From Candidatus Limicola stercorigallinarum (GTDB taxonomy: Bacteria > Actinomycetota > Coriobacteriia > Coriobacteriales > Coriobacteriaceae), in the NCBI GenBank assembly GCA_018711625.1, contig DVID01000041.1, positions 46,043-110,042 of the forward strand: a DNA stretch of 64,000 bases. Reading direction: 5' to 3'. Of this stretch, positions 1 to 7,416 are shown piece by piece. Every line of letters starts with the position of its first letter. The stretch's first letter is position 1. The position numbers were made by a program, and so were the translations under genes. Below the pieces are notes generated by a model, which saw only the letters and a program-made list of their open reading frames with translations, did not search any database and was not told the origin of the DNA.

Positions 1-66
1 AACAGGAGTTGAATAAAGGGTCGAGAATTACGAACGTCATCCCGACCGAGTAGACGGCATACGGGT

Positions 67-159
67 TTTCCAGGTGCCCGAGGTTGCCCCGAAAGAGGAG
101 CGATGCGTACTTAGGTACGCGAGCGACGGCTTGAGGGGCAAGATCGGGTGCCTGGGAAA
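67..159 (+). ncRNA. Candidate structured RNA: long imperfect hairpin
   Basis: The arms at 67-81 and 144-159 pair along their length, followed by a second stem (84-90 with 135-141) and an apical stem of six pairs (105-110 with 115-120) closing a 4-nt loop. The outer stem needs G-U pairs on the plus strand that would be A-C clashes on the minus strand, so plus is the likelier coding strand. The purine-rich internal loop on both sides of the apical stem looks designed rather than random. Rfam has a Collinsella-specific motif (Collinsella-1) that should be compared, but I cannot confirm a match. It lies just downstream of the convergent agaS gene, so a role as terminator or repeat element is also possible. 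Confidence 0.4.
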
Positions 160-173
160 GCCGCTTAGGTTCG

Positions 174-1340
174 TTAGCCTTCGAAAGGATGGATAGTAAC
201 ACCCTTCACCACGCGGTTCACGGTGCCGGTGGGGCTCGGCGTGTCGGGCGTGTTGCCCACGCGCACCGAGTTCAAAAGCGACACAGTCTGAGCGACCATG
301 ACAAACGGGAGCGCAAGGTAGCCCTCGGGAAGCGCCTCGCCGCCCGCGAAGGTGAAAGACTCGCCTGCAAAGGCAGGAGCAATGTCTTGCTGCACGGCGA
401 TGGTCTTCTGCGCAATCTCGTCACCGGCAATCTCGTTCAGAATGTCGAGGTCGTACTGACGGGTGTAGGGATCGTTGTTCATGAACACAAAGACGAGCGT
501 CTTGTCGTCCACGAAGCTCTTCGGCCCGTGGCGATATCCCATGCAGCTGTCCCACGAAGTGGCAACAAGGCCATGGGCAAGCTCGAGAATCTTGAGCTGA
601 GCCTCTTGAGCAAGACCCACAAAGGCACCCGAGCCGAGGTACGTCACGCGGTTGAAGTCGCCCGCCAGGAAGTCTGCAACCTCAGACTCGCGCGCCACAA
701 CGGCACGGCCCATCTCGGCGGCCTGCTTGACCCAGCTGAGCTTCTGCTCGTCAGAGGCGGTGTCAAAGATAAGGATGGAGAGCAGCTCCATGCACGAATA
801 GCTGCCCGTCATGGCAAAGCCCTTGTCGTTGGCGCGCGGAATGAGCAGGGTGAGCGCATTGGGGTCATCGGCGCTCTCAACAGCCAGACGACCCTCGGGG
901 GCGCAGGTGATGTTCAAGAACTTGATGTTCTTCACAACCTTGCGAGCCACCTCTACCGCAGCGAGACTCTCGGGGCTGTTGCCCGAACGCGCGAACGAAA
1001 CGAGCAGCGTCGGGTCGTCGGCACGCAGGAAGTCCAACGGAGCGGAAACGATATCGGTCGTGGCGATGGGCTTGAAATCATACACATCGGTATCGCCCAC
1101 ACGACGCAGATACGGAGCCACCGTGTCACCCACATAGTCAGAGGTGCCGGCACCGGTGAACACCACCGAAAGGCGACCCTCGCCCATAGCACGGGCAGAA
1201 GCGAGGAGCTCCTCGATCGCCTGCTTGTTGTCGGTATAGATCTGATAGGTGTCCTCCCAGAGCTCAGGCTGTTGCTTGATCTCGGCCGTGGTGATGTCGG
1301 CACCGAGTGCCTTCAGCTCCTCAACGTCTTTCTCAAACAT
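174..1340 (-). CDS. agaS: SIS-domain sugar isomerase/deaminase, AgaS type
   Basis: This cytoplasmic enzyme probably converts an amino-sugar phosphate (galactosamine-6-P class) delivered by the adjacent PTS into a ketose phosphate plus ammonia. The protein of about 388 residues has two SIS domains, with the sugar-phosphate loops VVFTGAGTSDYVG and SFARSGNSPES in the first, and it ends with the family-typical GNTPDTPSPTGTVNRVVKG block. I chose the start at 1340 (MFEKDVEEL) because an AAAGGGA ribosome site precedes it; the reading frame upstream lacks family similarity. It is the last gene of the PTS locus, 109 bp after the GntR gene. The exact substrate (galactosamine or glucosamine derivative) is inferred from the family. 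Confidence 0.88.
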   Translation of the reverse strand: MFEKDVEELKALGADITTAEIKQQPELWEDTYQIYTDNKQAIEELLASARAMGEGRLSVVFTGAGTSDYVGDTVAPYLRRVGDTDVYDFKPIATTDIVSAPLDFLRADDPTLLVSFARSGNSPESLAAVEVARKVVKNIKFLNITCAPEGRLAVESADDPNALTLLIPRANDKGFAMTGSYSCMELLSILIFDTASDEQKLSWVKQAAEMGRAVVARESEVADFLAGDFNRVTYLGSGAFVGLAQEAQLKILELAHGLVATSWDSCMGYRHGPKSFVDDKTLVFVFMNNDPYTRQYDLDILNEIAGDEIAQKTIAVQQDIAPAFAGESFTFAGGEALPEGYLALPFVMVAQTVSLLNSVRVGNTPDTPSPTGTVNRVVKGVTIHPFEG

Positions 1341-1419
1341 GGGCGAATCCCTTTCTTTGTATCTCATGCCCGCCGGGTGCTCGGCGAGGCTCCCTGCGCG
1401 TCTTGTGACGCAATCCATC

Positions 1420-1441
1420 AAACGGCCGCACAAGGCGGCCG
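1420..1441 (-). terminator. Short GC hairpin with T-run after the GntR gene
   Basis: A 7-bp CGGCCGC/GCGGCCG stem with a 5-nt loop is followed on the minus strand by TTTG. It lies between gntR and agaS, so it may attenuate agaS rather than end the operon. Confidence 0.4.
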
Positions 1442-1449
1442 ATCAATAG

Positions 1450-2178
1450 CTATATCCGTTGATGGAAGACCTTGTACTTAAACTGGTCCCCACGGGCAAC
1501 CGACAAGGTGTACTCCACAATCTCATTGCCGATGTTGTAGGTGGTACGTACCAAATCAAGCACCGGCGCATTCTCGCCAATGCTCAAAAGATGCGCATCT
1601 GCCGGGCGGGCAATGCTTGCGAAAAACTCCTCCTCGGCAACGCGAATCTTCTCGTGATAATCGTTCTCGATAATCTCGTAGAGCGATTTACTCTCCAGCA
1701 GCGGGCGCTTGAGCGACATGAACTTGCGCACGGGCAAGTACGTACGCTCCACCATGAGGGGCATACCATCGGCCGAGCGCAGGCGCTTAAGCTTGAAGAT
1801 GCGGTCGCCAATCTTGGTACCCATGTGCTCGGCGAGGTTTTTATCGGCCTCTATCTCGGCAAACTCCAAGATAGTGGTCTCGGGCACACGGCCAAGCTCG
1901 CACATCTGCTCGGTGAAGCTATAGGTCTGCATGAGGTTGGTGGTCTGCGCCGAGCGGTCGGCAACAAAGGTGCCGCGCCCATGCTGGCGCACCACCAAGC
2001 CCAGACGCTCAAGCTCTTGCAAGGCGAGACGCACCGTCGTGCGCGAGAGCCCATAGCGCTCGGAAAGCTCGCGCTCAGAAGGCATAAGGTCGCCCGGACG
2101 ATATTCGTGCTCAATCTTTTCGGTGAGGATATCGACCAGCTGGTCGTACAACGGCTGCTTACGCACTCCGTATGCCAT
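1450..2178 (-). CDS. GntR/HutC-family transcriptional regulator
   Basis: A DNA-binding sensor of 242 residues. The N-terminal winged helix (about residues 8-75) holds the GntR signature PSERELSERYGLSRTTVR and the wing HGRGTFVADR. The rest fits a UTRA ligand-binding domain (about 95-235), which in this subfamily binds phosphorylated sugars. The start at 2178 (MAYGVRK) sits 10 nt after an AAGGAGG site; the longer frame is not needed. It is flanked by the PTS IID gene and agaS, so it most likely represses the PTS genes and is relieved by an amino-sugar phosphate. The effector and operator are inferred; a dyad at 6039-6057 is one operator candidate. Confidence 0.88.
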   Translation of the reverse strand: MAYGVRKQPLYDQLVDILTEKIEHEYRPGDLMPSERELSERYGLSRTTVRLALQELERLGLVVRQHGRGTFVADRSAQTTNLMQTYSFTEQMCELGRVPETTILEFAEIEADKNLAEHMGTKIGDRIFKLKRLRSADGMPLMVERTYLPVRKFMSLKRPLLESKSLYEIIENDYHEKIRVAEEEFFASIARPADAHLLSIGENAPVLDLVRTTYNIGNEIVEYTLSVARGDQFKYKVFHQRI

Positions 2179-2286
2179 GGCGCCCGCCTCCTTACCCATA
2201 TTCGAAACGACGGTGACATGCAGGGTGGGCTCGTTTGTCCGTTGTAGCAACTTGGCAGCGCAACGAACCCAGCTTGAATGTCACAA

Positions 2287-2318
2287 GGCCGCGTCCCCGC
2301 CATGCGGGAGACGCGGCC
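2287..2318 (-). terminator. Strong hairpin between PTS IID and gntR
   Basis: A 9-bp perfect stem (GGCCGCGTC with GACGCGGCC) encloses a second small CGC/GCG stem. Only TTGTG follows on the minus strand, so it may be a weak terminator or an RNA-processing or stability element that separates the abundant PTS message from the regulator message. Confidence 0.5.
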
Positions 2319-2382
2319 TAAAATCAGGTCTCACACGATGGGGCGCACGACCGCGTGGCGCACGCCCCACCTGCAACCGGCA

Positions 2383-3486
2383 TTACCAAAGGCCGGTGTA
2401 CCAAGACATGAACGGGAACCACTCGCCCAGCGGAAGCGCTCCCACGATGCCGATGATGAGGAGCAGGATGATGCCCTTGATCGGCGTGAAGTTCTTCTTC
2501 GCGAAGAGGAAGTAAAGGAGCATAACCATCGCGAGCGGGACGAGCTTCGGCAGCACGGAGTCAAGCGTGGAGGCCACGGAGTAGGAAACCGGGGACTCGG
2601 TGACAGTGCCGTAGGTGACGGAGCTCATGCCGTTGCCCAGGTCGACGATGCCGGTCTCAACTGCGTTGCCATCGGCGTCAGCAGCAGTGAGCGGATTGCC
2701 ATCCATATCGGTGACGCCCATGGCGCCTGCATCGGCGGTCTCGGTGTCGATGGCGAGGTCGGCGAAGTTCTCGGCCTCCTCGTTGGACACAACGATCGTC
2801 TGAGCAGAAAGGCCACGCGTGGTGCCGTTGGGGATGGTGAGGTTGATCTGGGTGGTGCCCATGGTCACAGTGAGGGCGCCCACGACGAACACGCCGAGGA
2901 TGGAGGCTGCACGAGTGAAGGCCTGCATGTTAGCGGTCAGTGCGTCGATAGCGGCGGTACCCACACGATAGGACCAGTTCATGAGGCCGAAGCGCAGAGC
3001 GAACTGGCACACGTTGAAGATGAGCAGGAAGATGATCGGGGCAGCAAGGTTGCCGTCGATAGCCATGTTGGAGGTGATGCCGGCCGTGATGGGCACGAGC
3101 GTCAACCAGAACAGGGCGTCGCCGATGCCGCCGAGCGGCGAAGCCGCAGAGATGCGGACGGCGCGGATGGTCTGGGTATCAACCTTGTTCTGCTCGAGAG
3201 CAAGGACGATGCCCATAACGAAGGTCACCAGGAAGGGGTGCGTGTTGATGAAGTCCAGGTTGTGGTACATCGACGCAGCAAGGTCCTTCTTGTTGGTGTG
3301 GACCTTCTCAAGGCCGGGGATCATAGCGAAAAGCCAACCACCGGACTGCATGGTCTCGTAGTTGAACGAAGACTGGAGCCAGCACGAACGCAGGGCCATG
3401 CGGTTGAGGGTCTTCTGATCAACATTCGGAGCTGGGGTAAGATCCTCATACTGCGCGGGGACCTCGAACTCAGTCTTAGATGCCAT
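2383..3486 (-). CDS. PTS mannose/sorbose-family membrane subunit IID
   Basis: This is one of the two integral membrane subunits that form the sugar pathway of a mannose-family PTS. The first 200 residues match IID (FNYETMQSGGWLFAMIPGL, then SPLGGIGDALFWLTLVP) and the C-terminus has two membrane helices. At 367 residues it is roughly 80 longer than the usual 270-290. The extra sequence is a polar stretch (about residues 225-310) between two membrane segments that includes TDMDGNPLTAADADGNAVE, two DxDGN loops resembling calcium-binding loops. The start at 3486 follows a GGAGGTGA site and overlaps the IIC gene by 11 bp, suggesting translational coupling. The name agaD would fit, but the substrate is unproven. 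Confidence 0.92.
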   Translation of the reverse strand: MASKTEFEVPAQYEDLTPAPNVDQKTLNRMALRSCWLQSSFNYETMQSGGWLFAMIPGLEKVHTNKKDLAASMYHNLDFINTHPFLVTFVMGIVLALEQNKVDTQTIRAVRISAASPLGGIGDALFWLTLVPITAGITSNMAIDGNLAAPIIFLLIFNVCQFALRFGLMNWSYRVGTAAIDALTANMQAFTRAASILGVFVVGALTVTMGTTQINLTIPNGTTRGLSAQTIVVSNEEAENFADLAIDTETADAGAMGVTDMDGNPLTAADADGNAVETGIVDLGNGMSSVTYGTVTESPVSYSVASTLDSVLPKLVPLAMVMLLYFLFAKKNFTPIKGIILLLIIGIVGALPLGEWFPFMSWYTGLW

Positions 3487-4276
3487 CGGAGAAGTCACCT
3501 CCGTCAGAAACAGCGCCCTTGAGCTCGGTCTGCTGCTGGAAGTCCCAGAACGCAATGCCGAAGCCGATAAGGGTCAGGATGAGCAGGGCCGGGCCAGAGA
3601 TGGCCGGGGTGTTGCTCGCGATAAGGGCAAGGCCGAAGCCCATGAAGAAGAAGCCCCACATATCGCGATTCATCATGATCTTGAGCAGGATGGCGAAGCC
3701 AACGAACTTCATCATGTTGCCCGCAGCGGAGAGGCCGGTGTTGAGCCACTCGGGGATGGCGTCCACAACCTGCTGGCCCACAGCCTGGCCGGCGACGAAG
3801 AACATGGTGACGATGACGGCGAAGATGCAGCCAAGGATGATCTCGGAGATGATCGTCCACTTGGTGATGCCCTTGGTGTCGGCATTCTCAGCGCAGCCAC
3901 GGAAGAACTCAAGCAACGGGGCGCGGACCGTGAAGAACAGGGTCACACCATACTGGCCGAGCATCGCGAACGGGATCGCCAGAGCCACAGCGGCGTTGGG
4001 GTCCACGTTGTCGAGCGTGCAGGCGAAGACGGCGGCCATGATGCCACCGATAACCGCGTTAGGCGGCTGAGCGCCACCGATGGGCATGTTACCAATGGTC
4101 ATGAGCTGATAGGTGCCGCCAACTACCAAACCGGTGTTGAGGTCACCGAGGATAGCACCGATGACTGCACCAGTTACGATAGGCTGGTACAGGGACTCCA
4201 GGAAGTCGAACTGGTCGATAGCCGCGATAAACGTGACGATGAAGACGAGAACGATCTGGACAATATTGACGTCCAT
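3476..4276 (-). CDS. PTS mannose/sorbose-family membrane subunit IIC
   Basis: The sugar-channel subunit, 266 residues and almost entirely hydrophobic helices. Family motifs are visible: GAVIGAILGDLNTGLVVGGT near residues 36-56 and the GNMPIGGAQPPNAVIGG segment near 62-78. It works with IID in the membrane and receives phosphate through IIB. It lies 82 bp downstream of the IIB gene and overlaps the IID start. The start at 4276 is preceded by AAAGGAGGAGC. Confidence 0.93.
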   Translation of the reverse strand: MDVNIVQIVLVFIVTFIAAIDQFDFLESLYQPIVTGAVIGAILGDLNTGLVVGGTYQLMTIGNMPIGGAQPPNAVIGGIMAAVFACTLDNVDPNAAVALAIPFAMLGQYGVTLFFTVRAPLLEFFRGCAENADTKGITKWTIISEIILGCIFAVIVTMFFVAGQAVGQQVVDAIPEWLNTGLSAAGNMMKFVGFAILLKIMMNRDMWGFFFMGFGLALIASNTPAISGPALLILTLIGFGIAFWDFQQQTELKGAVSDGGDFSDGI

Positions 4277-4358
4277 CTGATGCTCCTCCTTTCACAAACT
4301 AATGCGGGATACTCCGCGTAGGTACCTGCCGGTATTACCCGGCACTCCGAGGCGCCGC

Positions 4359-4841
4359 TTAGCTGAAAAGCTTTGCGGTGTCCTCCACCGGCGTGCTCGG
4401 AACACGCCTAATCTCAAGCTCCACCCCCCTATCCTGAAGCTCGCGGAATGCGGCGACATCGGCGTCGTCAACCGCCACAGACGTGGCGACCTGCCGCTTT
4501 CCCTCCGACATGTGCATGTTGCCGATGTTGACCTTCTTTATAGGCACTCCGCCCTTGACGAGCGTCAGCACGTCCTGCGGAGTTTCGGCCACGATGAAGA
4601 TCTTCTGCTTGGGCGACGCCTTGCCAATGATGTCAATGGTGTGCTGCAGCGAGAAGAAACGCGTGGCAACGCCCGCGGGCGCCGCCATCTTCATGAGGTT
4701 CTGACGCATGGTGTTGTTGGCAACCTCATCGTTGGCAACGAGGATGAGGTTCGCGCCGATCGTGGAGTTCCACTGGGTGGCAACCTGACCATGAATGAGA
4801 CGGTTGTCGATACGGGTGAGAAGAATGTTGGGCTCTGCCAT
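4359..4841 (-). CDS. PTS mannose/sorbose-family cytoplasmic subunit IIB
   Basis: A phosphocarrier of 160 residues, normal length for the family. The signature RIDNRLIHGQVATQW near the N-terminus contains the phosphorylated His17. It takes phosphate from IIA and passes it to the sugar crossing IIC/IID. The start at 4841 has a GAAAGGAAGC site. It follows yajC after a 127-bp gap containing a terminator-like hairpin, so IIB-IIC-IID levels may be set separately from IIA-YajC. Confidence 0.93.
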   Translation of the reverse strand: MAEPNILLTRIDNRLIHGQVATQWNSTIGANLILVANDEVANNTMRQNLMKMAAPAGVATRFFSLQHTIDIIGKASPKQKIFIVAETPQDVLTLVKGGVPIKKVNIGNMHMSEGKRQVATSVAVDDADVAAFRELQDRGVELEIRRVPSTPVEDTAKLFS

Positions 4842-4878
4842 GTCCGCTTCCTTTCGTTCTAACCGATCCTACTTACCG

Positions 4879-4907
4879 CAAAAGGCGCTTCCGAGTCTTG
4901 GCGCCTT
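4879..4907 (-). terminator. Internal terminator-like hairpin between yajC and IIB
   Basis: AAGGCGC pairs with GCGCCTT across a 12-nt loop and is followed by TTTTG on the minus strand. It sits inside the apparent PTS operon, so partial termination or mRNA processing is likely. Confidence 0.5.
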
Positions 4908-4968
4908 GTTTGGTACCACGTACCTTGGATGTTGCGCTCAAGCCCCTCTGGGCATGGCGCGCAACACA

Positions 4969-5253
4969 TTACGAGGCGATCTCTTGCACGGCGTAACGAG
5001 AAACATCCAGCACGGCACCAGAACGCACTTTGACCTGCACGCGATCACCTGCGACCGACTGCACCACGCCAAAGATGCCGCCGCCGAACATAACCTCCTG
5101 GCCGGGCGCAAGCTCTTTATGGAGCTCTTCGAAGTACTTGCGCTTCTTGCGCATGTTCATCTGCGTCCAAATGGTGTAGATGACGCCCATGATCACCATG
5201 AACGCCAAAAGCACGATAGAGGAGGCGAGGATATTGGCGCCGAGGTCTCCCAT
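4969..5253 (-). CDS. yajC: YajC-like membrane protein in the PTS operon
   Basis: A 94-residue protein with one membrane helix (about residues 8-28), a basic KKRKYFEELHKEL segment and the conserved YajC core PGQEVMFGGGIFGVVQSVAGDRVQVKV. YajC normally associates with SecDF/SecYEG. Here it is not next to secDF; its start codon overlaps the IIA stop (TAATG), so it is translated together with a PTS subunit. A role in the insertion or assembly of the PTS membrane subunits is a reasonable inference but not shown. Confidence 0.85.
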   Translation of the reverse strand: MGDLGANILASSIVLLAFMVIMGVIYTIWTQMNMRKKRKYFEELHKELAPGQEVMFGGGIFGVVQSVAGDRVQVKVRSGAVLDVSRYAVQEIAS

Positions 5254-5693
5254 TAGATGCCGTCCTCGTCGAGCTCATCGTCTGCCGAAGCAGCCATCGC
5301 TGCAACAGACTGATGAGTAACGCCCATCTGACCCACGGTAACCGCCTGCTCGGCAAGCTCAGAGAGGCTCGAGCCGGCGCCACGGGTGAGCAGAAGCTCA
5401 ATAAGCATCGGAAGATTGGTGCCAGTGATAACCTCAACGTTGTCCACGTCGTTAGCGATCATCATGGCCTGGTTGAACGGCGTGCCGCCCAGAAGGTCTA
5501 CAAACACGAGCACGCCCTCGCACTCGGCGCGCATTGCCGTGATGGCCTGACGAAGCTCGTCGCCATAGGTCGCAGCCTGCGACCCCTCAAACGGCACAAT
5601 CTGGAATGCGGGCTGATCGCCTGCCACCATGTCAATTGCACTCGCCAAACCGTTAGAGAACTGTCCGTGTCCTGTGAGGATGAAACCAACCAT
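5253..5693 (-). CDS. PTS mannose/sorbose-family subunit IIA
   Basis: The first phosphocarrier of the transporter, 146 residues. MVGFILTGHGQFSNGL contains the active His9, and VFVDLLGGTPFNQAM is the second family motif. It is phosphorylated by HPr-P and passes the phosphate to IIB. The start at 5693 follows AAAGGGG; the open frame continues 52 codons upstream without family similarity and overlaps a leader small ORF. The acidic tail (DDELDEDGI) is unusual but harmless. First gene of the operon. Confidence 0.92.
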   Translation of the reverse strand: MVGFILTGHGQFSNGLASAIDMVAGDQPAFQIVPFEGSQAATYGDELRQAITAMRAECEGVLVFVDLLGGTPFNQAMMIANDVDNVEVITGTNLPMLIELLLTRGAGSSLSELAEQAVTVGQMGVTHQSVAAMAASADDELDEDGI

Positions 5694-5751
5694 CCCATGC
5701 CCCTTTCCGTTGGGCCCTCTCGTGAAGATGCGCCTACCGCGTGATCGCATG

Positions 5752-5841
5752 TCATGTCGCATCGTTTCGTGGCGCAACTCGTACGAAGGTGTAGCCTTCT
5801 TTCGGGTAACTGGTAGTAACCACATAACGAGTAATTGCCAT
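5752..5841 (-). CDS. Candidate 29-residue leader ORF upstream of PTS IIA
   Basis: ATG at 5841 follows an AAGGA site at 8 nt, and the frame reads MAITRYVVTTSYPKEGYTFV before a further nine residues and a TGA. It lies inside the inferred 5' leader of the PTS operon, 58 bp before the IIA start. It resembles no family I know. It may be a regulatory leader peptide or a chance frame. Confidence 0.3.
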   Translation of the reverse strand: MAITRYVVTTSYPKEGYTFVRVAPRNDAT

Positions 5842-5939
5842 GATAGCATCCTTGTCCATCCTGCCGCGCAGCTACCACTTATCGACGAGCAGAAACCGTT
5901 TACAGCTCAATTTCAACCGTTCATCAGTATTTTCGCAGG

Positions 5940-5968
5940 TAGATAGCCTATATTCTCAACGGGTTCAA
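5940..5968 (-). promoter_or_regulatory. Candidate sigma70-type promoter of the PTS operon
   Basis: On the minus strand TTGAAC (5963-5968) is followed after exactly 17 bp by TATCTA (5940-5945). It is in an AT-rich region about 250 bp before the IIA start and implies a long leader. Confidence 0.45.
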
Positions 5969-6038
5969 TAAACACACAGGGTGTTGCTCAGAAAAATATA
6001 CCAATTTGCCGCTTTCAGTTTTACGTGATTGACCTGCG

Positions 6039-6057
6039 ATAACTTATGAAAAGTTAT
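6039..6057. promoter_or_regulatory. 19-bp dyad, candidate operator
   Basis: ATAACTT, 5 bp, AAGTTAT is a perfect inverted repeat about 70 bp upstream of the PTS promoter. The whole 5880-6150 stretch is AT-rich compared with the rest of the window. A GntR-family dimer could bind here, but no consensus is matched with certainty. A TTGACC hexamer at 6029-6034 is adjacent on the plus strand. Confidence 0.3.
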
Positions 6058-6308
6058 GTAGATATTCTTAACTTGTATCAACTGGAATGAACAAGTTGGT
6101 CCTGTAATCCAATACCACTATAGTCTTAAACCACTTTCGGCGAGTGGTAGTATTTCGTCTGCAAACGGTAGCTCTGTGCCGCTTATCCGAAGCGCTACTC
6201 GCCCGAAATGCAACCACAGTATTAGATTTTTGTGCCGCTATCTTGCATACAAAGCTATTTCCACGTATCATTAGCGCTCGGCAGCACGAGAGTGCTAGCC
6301 CATGGTTT

Positions 6309-6384
6309 GCCAGCATAGCTCAGTTGGTAGAGCACCGCTCTCGTAAAGCGGGGGTCATCGGTTCGAGTCCGATTGCTGGCTCCA
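6309..6384 (+). tRNA. tRNA-Thr (CGT)
   Basis: A complete cloverleaf: acceptor GCCAGCA/TGCTGGC, D-arm AGCTCAGTTGGTAGAGC, anticodon loop CTCGTAA in a CCGCT/AGCGG stem, T-loop GGTTCGAGTCC, and an encoded CCA. The anticodon CGT reads ACG (Thr). Confidence 0.97.
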
Positions 6385-6396
6385 GTTGCAACGTAA

Positions 6397-6421
6397 CGCC
6401 TCCCTTCTGGGAGGCGTTTTT
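6397..6421 (+). terminator. Rho-independent terminator of tRNA-Thr
   Basis: CGCCTCCC and GGGAGGCG form an 8-bp stem with a TTCT loop, followed directly by TTTTT. Confidence 0.88.
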
Positions 6422-6515
6422 CGTTCTGCGAAACCCTGCACCCGTAACATCTAGCCCATTGCATCGCGTTCTCAGTCTTCAACGGGTCCGCTTTCACCGG
6501 CCCAGCCAAAAACTC

Positions 6516-6644
6516 TTCGATTTGTTGCAGTTTGAGGTCGACCCGCAAAATACACGGCTAAAGCGCAACACCGTGACCTGCGCTTTTGTTTCACGCAGGA
6601 GCCGGTCTACTCGGAGGATGTACCCTAAACTGCAACAAATCGAA
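6516..6644. repeat. Pair of 18-bp inverted repeats in a gene-free gap
   Basis: TTCGATTTGTTGCAGTTT at 6516-6533 recurs as its exact reverse complement at 6627-6644, 93 bp apart. No convincing gene lies in 6422-6726. It may be a small non-autonomous element or dispersed intergenic repeat. Confidence 0.6.
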
Positions 6645-6726
6645 ATGTTTTTGTCCCAGACTGCCGGGCCCGATGGGCACGCTTCGTCGATACGCCACGA
6701 AACCACTCAGAGACCTCAACACGTTG

Positions 6727-6767
6727 AAAAGCGCGGCGGGACGAAGCGCATCTGCTCCATCCCGCCG
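6727..6767 (-). terminator. Terminator of the yhcH-family gene
   Basis: CGGCGGGA pairs with TCCCGCCG across 18 nt, and CGCTTTTC follows on the minus strand, 58 bp after the stop of the gene at 6826-7299. Confidence 0.6.
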
Positions 6768-6825
6768 GACAATAAACAAAGATCAAGCTAGCCTAGCGCT
6801 TGACCACATATTCGGTTTTGGTGGC

Positions 6826-7299
6826 TTAGCCCTGGTAATACTCGTCCAGGATGAGCTTGAAGCAAATCTTCTTTACCGAGCTCGGACCATCCTCGCCATA
6901 AACAAGGGTGGGCATATGCGGCTCATTTACCATAAAGATTGCGAACTTACCCTCAGCAAGGTCGCCGTCAATGCTTCCTGCAGCATCCACCAGCTCAAAA
7001 TCGTCCGCCTCGTTGAACGGCTCAACAAGCGTCTGCGCGCCCGTCGCCACCTTAAAGGCCTCGCGTCCCTCAAGATCGATCTGCAGATCCATGTAGCGGT
7101 GATGTGTCTCGAAATGGGCATCGGCAGCCGCGCGGGTCGTGGCTTCCATGACATTTGCGAACACATTCTCACCTTCGATAGGGTTTGAGCCCACCGGAAG
7201 TGTGGCCGGATCATGTTCAGCAAGCCAATCGATGAGCACGTCGAGGCTGCGGAACATCCCGCGATACCTACCCAGGTCCTCAAGCGCACCGTAAATCAT
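6826..7299 (-). CDS. YhcH/YjgK/YiaL (DUF386) family protein
   Basis: A 157-residue cupin-like protein. Family motifs are METHHRYMDLQ-type (here FETHHRYMDLQIDLEGREAF), and near the C-terminus GKFAIFMVNEPHMPTL and KKICFKLILDEY. Relatives are encoded with sialic acid and N-acetylmannosamine genes and probably act as sugar mutarotases or epimerases. No such catabolic genes adjoin it here. The start at 7299 (MIYGALED) follows GAGAGGGG. Confidence 0.85.
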   Translation of the reverse strand: MIYGALEDLGRYRGMFRSLDVLIDWLAEHDPATLPVGSNPIEGENVFANVMEATTRAAADAHFETHHRYMDLQIDLEGREAFKVATGAQTLVEPFNEADDFELVDAAGSIDGDLAEGKFAIFMVNEPHMPTLVYGEDGPSSVKKICFKLILDEYYQG

Positions 7300-7416
7300 A
7301 GCTAACCCCTCTCTCAATGCCTCATGTCACATCAAGATGACAGCATCGTCGCCAGCAAGGCTTTTATGCCCTACTCCTTGCCCACATATCCCTCAAGAAT
7401 CCAACCGAAGCTGCAC

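Noticed and set aside
189..1481. Long plus-strand ORF of 430 codons opposite agaS
   Set aside because: It is the antisense shadow of agaS; composition is His/Arg-rich with no domain and no ribosome site.
2278..3522. Plus-strand ORF of 414 codons opposite PTS IID
   Set aside because: It mirrors the IID gene, whose family motifs, SD and IIC overlap are clear.
6309..6825. Genomic island inserted at tRNA-Thr
   Set aside because: No integrase or direct repeat of the tRNA end was found downstream; only short repeats and a terminator.
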